From JBAJNL01 sp036881885 (lineage in GTDB: Bacteria > Pseudomonadota > Alphaproteobacteria > Holosporales > Hepatobacteraceae): a DNA stretch of 27,737 nucleotides. Under the pieces are notes generated by a model that saw nothing but the letters and a program-made list of their open reading frames with translations, made no database searches and was not told the DNA's origin. Position numbers and translations under genes: made by a program. Shown one piece after another: positions 1 to 7,978 of this stretch (its first letter is position 1; every line of letters starts with the position of its first letter). Location of the stretch: the NCBI GenBank assembly GCA_036881885.1, contig JBAJNL010000018.1, positions 1-27,737 on the forward strand, in the 5' to 3' direction.

Positions 1-713
1 AAGCACCTGTTGATTTCTTTTTAACGCATGTCATTCTGGACGTTCATATTGCAGACATTCTTTCGAATCCTGATCCCCGCACCCTTACAAAAGAAGGTCC
101 ACCTGTACCTGGGGTGGGATGGTCACCTGTTCCCTATACATCACAGGACATCGAAGCTGTAGCCACTTTGAAAAACGCGATACACACAAGACCCGCACAG
201 TTTACACTTAACGTTCTTGACCCAAACGATACAGACATTCTAAACCTTGCCGGTTATGCGTGCCCTGTACACGTTTCCTTTGAGCGTGCAAGGCCCAACT
301 TTGAGCGTCTTTCTACTTTTCAAAACCTTAAAGAGCTAAAATTGAAACAGAGCACCTTCTCTCTTGGCGACCTTTCGCTCTTTACAACGTTAGAGGTGTT
401 AAGGCTTAATGCGCTATCTCCCGCCTTTGGTCTGCCGCCCAACGTTTGGGGGGGCGCGGCACCACAAGGTCTTGGGCAAGCAAACATAATGCCTGCCCTT
501 CAAACGCTTGAGGCAATGGGCACTCCACCAAATCTTAAAACAATTGTGTTGCAAGACTGCCAAGGGTTAACGAACATCAAGCACTTGCTAAAGCTTCCGA
601 AGCTTCGCAGCTGCTATATTTATAACTGCCCCTTGGTGCCACAAGCACAAATCACAACGTTGGGCGCACATCTTGCTGCGCGGTGCAATGGCAATCGATC
701 AAAGAGCACCTAA
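1..713 (+). CDS. Leucine-rich-repeat protein, 5'-truncated by window edge
   Basis: The frame is open from position 3 to the TAA at 711-713 (236 codons), so the true start lies upstream. The GTG at 114 is internal and has no clear ribosome-binding site. The C-terminal two thirds shows leucine-rich-repeat spacing: LKELKLKQSTF, LEVLRLNAL, LKTIVLQDCQGL and LRSCYIYNCPL follow the LxxLxLxxCxxL pattern. LRR proteins usually bind other proteins, and in host-associated bacteria they are often secreted effectors, but the N-terminus that would show a signal peptide is outside the window. The stop overlaps the stop of the convergent gene at 710 by four bases, so no intergenic terminator fits between them. 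Presence of LRRs is fairly sure; function and export are inference. Confidence 0.7.
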   Translation, partial: APVDFFLTHVILDVHIADILSNPDPRTLTKEGPPVPGVGWSPVPYTSQDIEAVATLKNAIHTRPAQFTLNVLDPNDTDILNLAGYACPVHVSFERARPNFERLSTFQNLKELKLKQSTFSLGDLSLFTTLEVLRLNALSPAFGLPPNVWGGAAPQGLGQANIMPALQTLEAMGTPPNLKTIVLQDCQGLTNIKHLLKLPKLRSCYIYNCPLVPQAQITTLGAHLAARCNGNRSKST

Positions 714-1177
714 GGATTGATCAAGCGCTTGACGTCGTCTGTGTTTTGAATACCGCTGGGTGGTTCAACCTCTGTCCCTGTGTTTTGCACACCCGCAGGC
801 GGCTGAATACCCGGTGCGCTTTGAATGCAGGCGCAACGATCTTCATAAAAGGTGTCCCCTAAGTGCGGGCCGTTGCGCACATTGCGTTTTTGTAACGCGC
901 GATCCCACAAATGGATACCGCCACAAACAGCCTGACAACACTGTTTTGTGTTGGCAATGGTACTGTGATGTTCGGTTGTGTTGGTGGGCGTGATGTGCGA
1001 TCGCAAGGTTTGATAGTTAATGCGGCACCCCTTAAAGGGCCTATTGTTTTGGTCAAAAGGGCGCTTATACACAACGGTTTTATGGCGCACCGCCTGCGGA
1101 TCAAAAGTAATGCCTTGTGCTTGAAAAACCGGTGTCAAAGCGCTTGCAAACAAGGCAGTGTGTAAAAAAAACTTCAT
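710..1177 (-). CDS. Small exported protein with Pro-rich tandem repeat
   Basis: A 155-residue protein of no recognised family. Residues 1-20 form a signal peptide (MKFFLHTALFASALTPVFQA) with a likely signal-peptidase I site after FQA. The mature part has a CQAVC (CX3C) motif at 81-85 and CAC at 115-117. Near the C-terminus there is a 12-residue tandem repeat of pattern PPxG(V/I)QNT at about 126-149. The ATG at 1177 is supported by AAGGAAGG seven to eight bases upstream. It ends in TAG and overlaps the convergent LRR gene by four bases. It is probably a periplasmic or secreted protein; any role is unknown. It could share disulfide-hairpin character with the CX3C proteins at 1844 and 2497, but similarity is limited to that motif. 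Confidence 0.65.
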   Translation of the reverse strand: MKFFLHTALFASALTPVFQAQGITFDPQAVRHKTVVYKRPFDQNNRPFKGCRINYQTLRSHITPTNTTEHHSTIANTKQCCQAVCGGIHLWDRALQKRNVRNGPHLGDTFYEDRCACIQSAPGIQPPAGVQNTGTEVEPPSGIQNTDDVKRLINP

Positions 1178-1242
1178 AAACGAACCTTCCTTTTAAAGCA
1201 GTTTCGTCATTTTGTAAGTAAAACAAAGACTTACCCTTTGAT

Positions 1243-1269
1243 TTTATACTAAAAAGACAATTTATTCAA
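1243..1269 (-). promoter_or_regulatory. Putative sigma-70 promoter of the gene at 710-1177
   Basis: On the minus strand TTGAAT (1269-1264) is followed after 15 bases by TATAAA (1248-1243). This would start transcription near 1235, leaving a leader of about 58 bases before the ATG at 1177. The spacer is short, so the call is tentative. Confidence 0.35.
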
Positions 1270-1347
1270 CTATAGATGTGATCTGTTGACAAACGCTTAA
1301 TGCGAAAAACTAACGGTTATTTACATTAAACCTGTGCAAAATCTTAG

Positions 1348-1551
1348 GTGAAAGAACGTGCTGTCAATCACTTGCATGCACTGCAAAAGCGCGGTGAAGT
1401 TGCTGCACTTAAAGCGACTGAAGCGCTTTTCAAAAAAAAGTTATGAGGCGTTGAAAATGCTTGGCTTTTTGAGGTGTTCTGCAAGCAGATCGCCGCAGGT
1501 GCTGCACACCTTCGCGATGACGAAGAAAGCTATTTGATTGATTTTGCTTAA
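1348..1551 (+). pseudogene. Decayed reading frame with in-frame TGA
   Basis: Starting at GTG 1348, the frame reads 32 codons (VKERAVNHLHALQKRGEVAA...) to a TGA at 1444-1446. It continues in the same frame for 34 more codons, including ENAWLFEVFCKQIAAGAAHL and DDEESYLIDFA, to TAA at 1549. Both halves have protein-like composition: charged helices and an acidic tail. A TAG immediately precedes the GTG and no ribosome-binding site is visible. A point mutation in an old small gene fits, since TGA is a stop elsewhere in this window. Part of the second half overlaps a degenerate repeat copy (1490-1523), so it could instead be repeat-derived and never a gene. No family was recognised. Confidence 0.3.
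1490..1523 (+). repeat. Partial, degenerate copy of the palindromic repeat
   Basis: TCGCCGCAGG at 1490-1499 and TCGCGATGACGA at 1512-1523 match the right half of the full element: TCGCCACAGG at 1714-1723 (9 of 10) and TCGCGATGACGA at 1732-1743 (12 of 12). They are separated by 12 bases here and 8 in the full copy. No left half is visible. Confidence 0.4.
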
Positions 1552-1636
1552 AAGCTTGCTAAACTTGCGAATGGTGGAGAATGTCCTGCGCGCACCTAAA
1601 GAAAAAACAATACCAACCAACAATGCACATAAATCA

Positions 1637-1742
1637 CGTCATTGCGAGGAGAAACTTATGTTTCGACGCGGCAATCCAGTGTGCCTTAAGCACTTAAGCA
1701 CCTTGCAAGTGGGTCGCCACAGGCTTCGCAGTCGCGATGACG
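1637..1742. repeat. Imperfect palindromic repeat (GTCATTGCGAG family)
   Basis: The ends are inverted: CGTCATTGCGA at 1637-1647 pairs with TCGCGATGACG at 1732-1742 (one mismatch). An inner arm, GCGGCAATCCAGT at about 1669-1680, pairs imperfectly with the GGGTCGCCAC segment at 1711-1720. The centre has two CTTAAG palindromes. Elements of the form GTCATTGCGAG...CAATCC...CTCGCAATGAC are widespread in Rickettsiales and other proteobacteria and can form long hairpins. It lies outside any gene. There is no transposase, so it would be a non-autonomous element. Confidence 0.65.
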
Positions 1743-1843
1743 AGGGAATGTTATCTGTTGGCAATGACCATTTGAGAGATATGCTAAGCCCCCTTTCATT
1801 GTCTAAACAAACCCACGCAACACGTGCAGCCGTGACAAACCCT

Positions 1844-2356
1844 CTACCATCTAACAGAGTGGCTTCTTGAACGACTTTTTTTCAGGTTACCTTTACGTTC
1901 CATACAGCTGTTTAGACAATCATCCTCTGCTTGTGCACGAAAGCGGCTGCCTCTATCATCATAAGGACGGTGTTTGTCCCTAAACTCGCCACCCATAGCA
2001 TGCGCTGATGAACGATAATCCTTGCGTTGATTGGCTATGTCTTGTTTGCGGCAAAACTTATTACACGTATTAACGATCTTTCCAATTTTCTTTTCAGAAC
2101 GCTTTTTTCGGCCCCCTTTATAGCCCCCTCTTCTTTTGCCGCGATAAGAACCACCATCATAGTGAATATGTTCGTGTTTGGGAGAATTCATCGCCGCACG
2201 GCCACTGTCTTGGTAGACAAACGTAGCGGGTCCTCGTCCGGCCCTTATCTCCCAACCAGACGGCCCATAAAGCAGCTGTGGCATCATCGTTGTACAATAG
2301 ACAAAAAGATTGACCACAAAAAAGATGATACCCATCAAAAACGGATAAGATGTCAT
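1844..2356 (-). CDS. Small membrane-anchored or exported basic protein with twin CX3C
   Basis: A 170-residue protein from ATG 2356, chosen because AGGA lies seven bases upstream and the protein then starts directly with a hydrophobic segment (residues 6-25, FLMGIIFFVVNLFVY). The frame continues upstream to 2470, but that part reads as untranslated leader. Residues 71-93 are a Gly/Arg/Lys-rich basic stretch (YRGKRRGGYKGGRKKRSEKK). Two CX3C motifs, CNKFC (98-102) and CLNSC (147-151), are 44 residues apart, which would suit a helical hairpin held by two disulfides. The C-terminus is also basic (KKSRSRSHSVRW). No family is recognised. The next upstream gene (2497-2901) has a similar layout, so the two may be related in role. 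Confidence 0.55.
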   Translation of the reverse strand: MTSYPFLMGIIFFVVNLFVYCTTMMPQLLYGPSGWEIRAGRGPATFVYQDSGRAAMNSPKHEHIHYDGGSYRGKRRGGYKGGRKKRSEKKIGKIVNTCNKFCRKQDIANQRKDYRSSAHAMGGEFRDKHRPYDDRGSRFRAQAEDDCLNSCMERKGNLKKSRSRSHSVRW

Positions 2357-2496
2357 CGCACCATCCTGAACCAAAACCATACCACTTCTGTCTATAATAG
2401 ATGACAAAGATTGACAAAAAGTAACACAATAGAAAGGATTACCCAGCAAGACACATGGCGCCGACAACAAGCGTGCTTCAGAAAACTTTGTAAACT

Positions 2497-2901
2497 TTAT
2501 GACTTCAGCGAAACAGGCGTTAAACTTTTTTGATCACCTTGGCCAAAGTTACGTAAACATTGACGATGTTGCTTTTCGCACTTTTCTTTACATGGCTGAT
2601 AACAAGCCGCGACCGTTTGATTGAGCACGCTTAAAAGCGCCGCATCGTCGCTTTTTTGCTCCTTCGCCATTTCTGACGCCATCTGTTTTTTTTCTTTTGC
2701 ACGTCGCTTTGCAAGACCATCTTTAACGGCTTGCTGTGATAGATCTAAGGCTTCTTGACAGGCGCCTTGGCAGATGTAATAACCACCGTCACAAAACGAG
2801 CGAAGCGGAAGCGACAACGTTTGCGAAGCATAAAGATGTGCACAACAACCACAAAGCAGCCCTACACACCCTAGCAAGATTTTGATCCATTCTGTTGCCA
2901 T
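2497..2901 (-). CDS. Small exported Cys-rich protein with CX3C motifs
   Basis: A 134-residue protein from ATG 2901. The frame reaches a GTG at 3006, but 2901 is preferred because it begins an ordinary signal peptide (basic K7, hydrophobic ILLGCVGLLCGCC, cleavage after LYA at about residue 25). The mature part has CQGAC (44-48), a long charged helix rich in Lys, Glu and Ala (about 50-90), then CYQPCKEKC (100-108) and a further Cys at 115. Pairing of the CX3C motifs about 51 residues apart predicts a disulfide-clamped helical hairpin in the periplasm or outside the cell. No family or function is recognised. The gene lies 140 bases upstream of the twin-CX3C gene at 1844, on the same strand. Confidence 0.6.
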   Translation of the reverse strand: MATEWIKILLGCVGLLCGCCAHLYASQTLSLPLRSFCDGGYYICQGACQEALDLSQQAVKDGLAKRRAKEKKQMASEMAKEQKSDDAALLSVLNQTVAACYQPCKEKCEKQHRQCLRNFGQGDQKSLTPVSLKS

Positions 2902-3015
2902 CACCAAACACTGCGTTTTCTTAAAGAGTGACCCTTGCTTCAGCGTAAAGTACTGCTCTACGCTTCCAAAGACACATGCACAAAACAAAAGGGGGAAATT
3001 TTGCACATGCGCCTT

Positions 3016-3032
3016 TTATCTTTTTAAGATAA
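3016..3032. promoter_or_regulatory. Inverted repeat TTATCT-N5-AGATAA, candidate operator
   Basis: TTATCT (3016-3021), spacer TTTTA, AGATAA (3027-3032), followed by TTATT. It sits between the end of lpxK and the start of the exported Cys-rich gene, about 115 bases upstream of that gene's ATG. The same arms and 5-base spacer occur at 18397-18413 and, with one mismatch, at 26982-26998. It could be a regulator site, or chance in AT-rich DNA. Confidence 0.3.
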
Positions 3033-3100
3033 TTATTGTTTTTTAACAAATGTTTAAGGGGAACATCGCATGACTCGGGGGCGTGCTTGTTCTATGCCTC

Positions 3101-4090
3101 TTACAGTGCTTTTTTAGCAACAACATTTTTTGGCCGAAGCCATGTTTGTAAGAACGTTTTGAGCGCTTCTTGGTTAGAAAAGCACGCTTTCAGTTGTACG
3201 CGATGGGCAAGCGATGCACCCAGTGGCCAACGCACCCAATCTTTTTCGGTAGTAATCAGCTGAGCGTTTTGTTTGTGTGCCGCCTGCTCAAGCGCTTTGA
3301 CCTGAGACAGCGTATAGGGATAATGATCAGGAAAACTGGAAAAACCTTGCACATCTAGCCCCAGGTCATCCAAAGTGCGACGAAATTTAAGCGGGTACCC
3401 CAAGCCTGCCACACCCCACACTTTGGTGCCTGGCTTCAGAGAGGTTTTGGTTTGAAAGGTCACACGCAGAACGGGCAACCCTTGCCACGAAGGTGGCGGC
3501 ATGCCACCCACAACACAAAGTGCGTGGGCGCGCTTTAGGCCGTTTTTAAGCGGCTCTCTTAAAGGGCCTTCAGGGAAAACGGCCTGATTGCCAAAACCCT
3601 GCAAGTGATCGACCACCAACAAACGTCTATCGGTTTTAAGCTGACACTGTTGATGTCCATCATCAATCACAAAAACCAAATTTTCTTTCTTGGGCACAAG
3701 GGTGCAGGCTTTTTTGAGTGACTTGCTCATTACAACGGGCGCACTTTGCGCTAAAAGAAGCGCCTCATCACCCACGTCTTGCGCGCGATGATGGGATGGG
3801 TCAACCCATAAAGGCCCTTGAAGCTTACCACCATAACCTTTGCAAAAGATCACGGGCTTAAAACCAAGTGTTTTCAGCACCTGGCACAGGGCCATCACAA
3901 TAGGCGTTTTGCCCGCTCCTCCCATCACAAGGTTACCAACTGAAATTAAAGGCGCATGCACCTTTAAAGGTCGCGAAAAAAGGCACCGCCAGCCTGTTCC
4001 CAGGCGAAAAAGCCACACAAAGGGCTTTAAGACAAAGCACCACCAGGGACGCTTCATGTGATACCAAAAAGACGGCGCACTCAAAAACAT
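3101..4090 (-). CDS. lpxK: Tetraacyldisaccharide 4'-kinase LpxK
   Basis: Phosphorylates the 4' position of tetraacyldisaccharide-1-phosphate to make lipid IVA, on the cytoplasmic face of the inner membrane. The 329-residue product has the N-terminal membrane-associated segment (about 5-35) typical of LpxK, then the P-loop GNLVMGGAGKTP at 52-63, the CKGYGG segment, GDEALLLA, and an IDDGHQ motif matching the family's DDG(F/M)QH. The length fits the family. The start is ATG 4090; an in-frame TTG at 4093 is equally placed relative to GGGAGAA upstream. It follows the waaA stop by only a few bases, so the two are translationally close and probably co-transcribed. It is the last gene of the lipid A block. 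Confidence 0.93.
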   Translation of the reverse strand: MFLSAPSFWYHMKRPWWCFVLKPFVWLFRLGTGWRCLFSRPLKVHAPLISVGNLVMGGAGKTPIVMALCQVLKTLGFKPVIFCKGYGGKLQGPLWVDPSHHRAQDVGDEALLLAQSAPVVMSKSLKKACTLVPKKENLVFVIDDGHQQCQLKTDRRLLVVDHLQGFGNQAVFPEGPLREPLKNGLKRAHALCVVGGMPPPSWQGLPVLRVTFQTKTSLKPGTKVWGVAGLGYPLKFRRTLDDLGLDVQGFSSFPDHYPYTLSQVKALEQAAHKQNAQLITTEKDWVRWPLGASLAHRVQLKACFSNQEALKTFLQTWLRPKNVVAKKAL

Positions 4091-4095
4091 CAAAG

Positions 4096-5445
4096 TTAAG
4101 ATTCTCCCGCTTTTAAAACGTTTTGTACTTTTTGAGCCGCAGCTTTAAGAACCTCTTGCCCTTTTTTGGTGGCGCTTTTTTGGGCCACCTTTGCAAGTTT
4201 TTCGGCCACCTCGGGGTCGCGCACCAGTTGCTGCATCACTGTTTTCAAATCCTCTTTTGTCACACACAGTGCGGCGTTTTGTTGCTGAAAAAAGGTGGCG
4301 GCTTCTTCATTTTTGCCCATGTAAGGCCCATGCAAGACAACACAGCCGGCAAGCGCTGGCTCGATTAGGTTATGTCCTTGCATGCCTTCTAACAACGAGC
4401 CCCCTACAAACACAAACCGACTCAAAGGCAGCAGCGCGCGCATCACACCCATCTGATCGATCACCAAAACATCTTTCAAAACACTGCGTTGACCTGACAT
4501 TTTGCTTAACAAGGTATAGTCAAGCTGCAACATACGCATCAGCAGCTCAAGAGGCGCCAGGCTTTTTGTATAACGCGGTGCAATCATTAACAGCATGGAT
4601 GGATCTTGTTGACGCAACGCACAAAAAGCTTTGAGTATGATGTCTTCTTCGCCCAGGTGCGTTGAAAGAGCCACCCAGACAAGGCGCGTTTTCAAAGCAG
4701 CAGGCGCAAGACCTAAAGACGCAAGTGACGTCTTTTGACCCGACTCTGCTTGACTGCATGAAGGATGCGCCCATTTCAAACTTGGAAACAGCGTGACCTT
4801 TTGAAGACCAAGGTCTTGAAAAGAAGAGGCCATCTCGTTCGATGGTGTAAAAAGCTGCACCTCTTGCAACATCGCACGCAAAAGTGACGGCAAAAGGCGC
4901 CATTTTTTTTTGGTACGCGCCGACAGCTGCGCCCCAAAGACCACAACTGACACCCTTTTTTTTTGCAATAAAAATAACATGTTGGGCCAAAAATCACTTT
5001 CATTGAGCACCACCGCTTTTGGCTTGACGGCCCTTAGAAACAAACGCAACGCAAGGGGGTGGTCAAAAGGCATCATCCTGTGCACAACACGTTTTTGCAG
5101 CAAGGGGTTTTTTTGAATTTTTGCCTGCCAAATGTTGGCCGATGTCCGCGTGTTGGTCGTGAGCACCACAGAAAGCGAGGCATCTGCTTTTAAAAGCGCG
5201 TACAACAGACCTTCAAACGCCATCGACTCACCAACCGACGCGCCATGCAACCACAACCTTTGGCCACCTTGCGTCTGCAGCGGTGCAAGATTCACAACCC
5301 CTAAACGCTGCACAAAAGCGCTTCCCTTTTCTTTGAAACGCCCAAAGCGCCACACCCATAACAGAAGAAACAGCGGTGTCAAAACCCACGCAAGCACACC
5401 ACAAACAAGGGGCCAAAAAAAACTGCCAGATGTGTCGGATGACAT
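4096..5445 (-). CDS. waaA: 3-deoxy-D-manno-octulosonate (Kdo) transferase WaaA/KdtA
   Basis: Transfers Kdo from CMP-Kdo to lipid IVA at the inner membrane, the first step of the LPS core. The product is 449 residues. A transmembrane anchor lies at about 11-33, followed by the family motif LWLHGASVGE with its catalytic-region Glu at 73. The ESDFWPN segment corresponds to E(T/S)ELWPN of other KdtA. The C-terminal half contains FVGGSL and GHNLIEPA, the GT-B nucleotide-sugar site. The ATG at 5445 overlaps the stop of the upstream acyltransferase gene as TAATG, a classic coupling arrangement; a TTG at 5469 is the only longer option. Its neighbours msbA, the acyltransferase and lpxK all serve lipid A or the outer membrane. 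Confidence 0.93.
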   Translation of the reverse strand: MSSDTSGSFFWPLVCGVLAWVLTPLFLLLWVWRFGRFKEKGSAFVQRLGVVNLAPLQTQGGQRLWLHGASVGESMAFEGLLYALLKADASLSVVLTTNTRTSANIWQAKIQKNPLLQKRVVHRMMPFDHPLALRLFLRAVKPKAVVLNESDFWPNMLFLLQKKRVSVVVFGAQLSARTKKKWRLLPSLLRAMLQEVQLFTPSNEMASSFQDLGLQKVTLFPSLKWAHPSCSQAESGQKTSLASLGLAPAALKTRLVWVALSTHLGEEDIILKAFCALRQQDPSMLLMIAPRYTKSLAPLELLMRMLQLDYTLLSKMSGQRSVLKDVLVIDQMGVMRALLPLSRFVFVGGSLLEGMQGHNLIEPALAGCVVLHGPYMGKNEEAATFFQQQNAALCVTKEDLKTVMQQLVRDPEVAEKLAKVAQKSATKKGQEVLKAAAQKVQNVLKAGES

Positions 5446-6131
5446 TAAAGGTCGCTTTGGATGCCGCAATGCTTGTCTGCCTTTTTCGTTACATCGATCA
5501 GTGCCGCTTCTAACACCTTTTGAAAAGATCCCACATCTTTTTTAAAAGCATCAGGCGACACGGGCTTGCCATAAACAAAAACACCACGACCAAAAGGAAG
5601 CCCCACCATAAAACGATCCCATGACTTAGCGCGCACATGCCGCGACAGCGAAAACGCTGTGGGCACCACATCGCACATCGCTGTTAATGCAAGCGCTGCC
5701 ACGCCCTTTTTCATTTTATGCCGCGGCCCTTTAGGACCATCGGGCGTTACACCCACTGCACATCCTGCTTGCAACGCTTTCATCAGATCAAGAAAACCAC
5801 GGGCTTTGCCTGCCTCACCTCGCGTGTGAAGCACGCCATCCAAACCAAATTGTCTTAGAAAGCAATTCATTAAACGCCCATCTCGATGGTTGGTCTGTAG
5901 CATAACAAAAGGACGCTTTGATCGCCATCCATAAACCATCATCATTAAGCGCCCGTGCCAAAAACAAGCAATCAAGGGCTTTGAGTTCTGCCAGAATGGT
6001 TCAATATTTTCTTGCCCAATGACCGTCCATCGGTTCGTATAAAAAACCAAACGCACATAAAGACTAAGCAGAAAACCCAAAAAAAACTGCACCCCCGAAA
6101 GCGCTAACATTTTTTTGATCGCCTGTTTCAT
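5445..6131 (-). CDS. DUF374-family lysophospholipid acyltransferase-like protein
   Basis: A 228-residue protein with an N-terminal membrane segment (about 8-30) and the conserved blocks of the DUF374 branch of the glycerophospholipid acyltransferase superfamily: ACFWHGR, NHRDGRL (the H-D pair expected at the active site) and GVTPDGPKGPR. Members are found beside kdtA and msbA in many alphaproteobacteria and are thought to acylate a lipid or lipid A precursor, but the substrate here cannot be read from sequence. ATG 6131 is preceded directly by AAAGG, which lies within the end of msbA; the gap to the msbA stop is three bases. The TAATG overlap with waaA indicates a single operon. Confidence 0.85.
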   Translation of the reverse strand: MKQAIKKMLALSGVQFFLGFLLSLYVRLVFYTNRWTVIGQENIEPFWQNSKPLIACFWHGRLMMMVYGWRSKRPFVMLQTNHRDGRLMNCFLRQFGLDGVLHTRGEAGKARGFLDLMKALQAGCAVGVTPDGPKGPRHKMKKGVAALALTAMCDVVPTAFSLSRHVRAKSWDRFMVGLPFGRGVFVYGKPVSPDAFKKDVGSFQKVLEAALIDVTKKADKHCGIQSDL

Positions 6132-6134
6132 CCT

Positions 6135-7934
6135 TTATGCCTTCAAACCCACGTCTCGTTTGTTTGGCACTGCCGAAACCTCAAGAGAAGGCGCCACAAG
6201 CTTTGCATAAACACCTCGTTTTTTCAAAAGCGCACCGTGCGTGCCTTGTTCAACAATCGCACCTTGGTCAAGCACATAAATGGTATCGGCGTTTTGCACA
6301 GTGTTAAGGCGATGCGCAATGATAAACGTTGTGCGCTGGTGCATCAGTTTTTCAAGCGCTTTTTGCACCCATTGCTCGGACGCTGAATCTAATGCAGAGG
6401 TTGCCTCATCTAATAACAAAATGGGAGCATTTTTCAAAAAGGCCCGCGCAATGGCCAAACGCTGACGCTGGCCGCCTGACAAACGCAACCCACGCTCGCC
6501 AATCGCCGTTTGATAGCCATCAGGCAGAGCACAAATAAAGTCGTGCGCAAAGGCTTGTTGAGCCGCGTTTTCCACTGCCGCATCCGTTGCATCAAGGCAT
6601 CCATAGCGAATGTTGTTTGCAATGGTGTCATCAAAAAGAATGGTGTCTTGCGATACAAAGGCCATTGACTGGCGCAGTGAGGCCAGCGTGACAGCGCGAA
6701 TATCTTGCCCATCCACAAGAATGCGGCCAGCCGTTACATCATAAAAGCGCAGCATTAAATGCAGCAGCGTCGACTTGCCCGCACCACTGTGCCCCACAAG
6801 CGCAATGCGTTTGCCGCCATCAATGGTGCACGAAAAGTTTTGAAAAAGAGGCGCCTCTTTTTTATACGCAAACGAAATGTTGTCAAACACAACCTGGCCC
6901 TTGCTGACTTGAAGCGCCTTTGCGCTTGCGGCATCATGAATGGTTTGCGGCGTATCATAAAGGCGAAACAGTCTTGCCAGTGCTGATAAAGCTTCTTGCA
7001 AATGACCATTGAGGTGTGCCAACTTTTTAAGCGGCTCGTACGACATCAGCAAGGCTGTGATAAAAGACATCAACGCCCCCGGCGATCGCACACCCATGAT
7101 CACCTGATAACCACCATAGAAAATGACCACCGCCACAGCAGTGCCGCCAATGCTTTCCATTAAAGGGTGCAAAAAAGCTTTGATGCGGGCATTTTTAAGA
7201 TTAAAGCGCACAAACGCATCTACATTTTGGCGTGCACGCTTGATTTCAAAGGCTTCCATTGTATAGGCTTTAATCAAACTAATGCCTTGAAAGGCCTGCT
7301 GGAAAAAGGCATGAAGCGCCCCCATGGCCTCTTGGGTTTGACCAGACAAATAACGCATTTTCTTGCCCACAAACAACACAAGGCAAAGCGATAACGGAAA
7401 TCCAAAGCATGCCACGCATGACAAACGCCAATCTTGATAAAACATCAAAATCACAAGACAAATCAGTGTTAAACTATCGCGCACAAAGCTGACAAGCGTT
7501 TGGGTAAGCCCCCGAAACACAGCCTGTGTGTCATAGGTTAAAAGCGATAAAAGCTTGCCTGAGGGGTAGCGCGCAAAAAGTGTGTGATCGGCATACACCA
7601 AACGTTTAAACAGCGCCTGCTGAAAAAGAGCCGATATTTTTTGCCCCGCCCGTGTCAGCACAAAACTGTGTCCAAAGGCCGAAAAACCTTTCAACGCAAA
7701 AACACCCAAAACCAGTGACCCTAAAAACCAAAGGCGCTCTTGCGCTTTGGCAAGAAAAATATCGTCAAACACATCTTTTACGAAATGCGCCAGTGCGGCC
7801 GTTGACAGCGCCGTGATGGCCATAAAAAAGGCACTCACAATAAAAGACCAGCGATAAGGATACAGAAACGACGACCAAAAGCGCCGAAACAACCGCGCAC
7901 TTTCACTTTGAAACAAGGGCTTGAAAAATGTCAT
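6135..7934 (-). CDS. msbA: MsbA-like lipid A/phospholipid ABC exporter (fused TMD-NBD)
   Basis: A 599-residue half-transporter. The membrane domain has six predicted helices across about residues 25-310. The nucleotide-binding domain carries Walker A GHSGAGKST (381-389), Q-loop VSQDTILFD, signature LSGGQRQ (485-491), Walker B ILLLDEA (505-511) and H-loop IIAHRL. It would act as a homodimer flipping lipid A-core or a related lipid across the inner membrane. The location between pnp/NMO and the acyltransferase-waaA-lpxK set supports an MsbA role over a general drug exporter, though sequence alone cannot exclude the latter. ATG 7934 is chosen because GGTGGG lies just upstream; a GTG at 7946 is in frame. 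Confidence 0.87.
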   Translation of the reverse strand: MTFFKPLFQSESARLFRRFWSSFLYPYRWSFIVSAFFMAITALSTAALAHFVKDVFDDIFLAKAQERLWFLGSLVLGVFALKGFSAFGHSFVLTRAGQKISALFQQALFKRLVYADHTLFARYPSGKLLSLLTYDTQAVFRGLTQTLVSFVRDSLTLICLVILMFYQDWRLSCVACFGFPLSLCLVLFVGKKMRYLSGQTQEAMGALHAFFQQAFQGISLIKAYTMEAFEIKRARQNVDAFVRFNLKNARIKAFLHPLMESIGGTAVAVVIFYGGYQVIMGVRSPGALMSFITALLMSYEPLKKLAHLNGHLQEALSALARLFRLYDTPQTIHDAASAKALQVSKGQVVFDNISFAYKKEAPLFQNFSCTIDGGKRIALVGHSGAGKSTLLHLMLRFYDVTAGRILVDGQDIRAVTLASLRQSMAFVSQDTILFDDTIANNIRYGCLDATDAAVENAAQQAFAHDFICALPDGYQTAIGERGLRLSGGQRQRLAIARAFLKNAPILLLDEATSALDSASEQWVQKALEKLMHQRTTFIIAHRLNTVQNADTIYVLDQGAIVEQGTHGALLKKRGVYAKLVAPSLEVSAVPNKRDVGLKA

Positions 7935-7978
7935 GCAACCCACCACGTTAAACTCATTGCGCCTCTGGTCAGGCCTCC

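Larger units (their letters stand above)
1178..1843. other. Gene-poor intergenic stretch
   Basis: About 670 bases without a convincing intact gene. It holds the promoter of the exported-protein gene at 710, a decayed reading frame (1348-1551), and one full and one partial copy of a palindromic repeat (1637-1742 and 1490-1523). Open frames here (for example 1538-1870) run through the repeat and lack a ribosome-binding site, so they are not called as genes. No tRNA cloverleaf or rRNA segment was seen. Confidence 0.6.

Noticed and set aside
1444..1446. TGA read as tryptophan (altered genetic code, as in some reduced alphaproteobacteria)
   Set aside because: truB, the OMP gene and pcm end in TGA at normal family lengths, and TGG is used freely for Trp.
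1538..1870. 110-codon frame on the plus strand
   Set aside because: It runs through the palindromic repeat, has no ribosome-binding site and no family resemblance.
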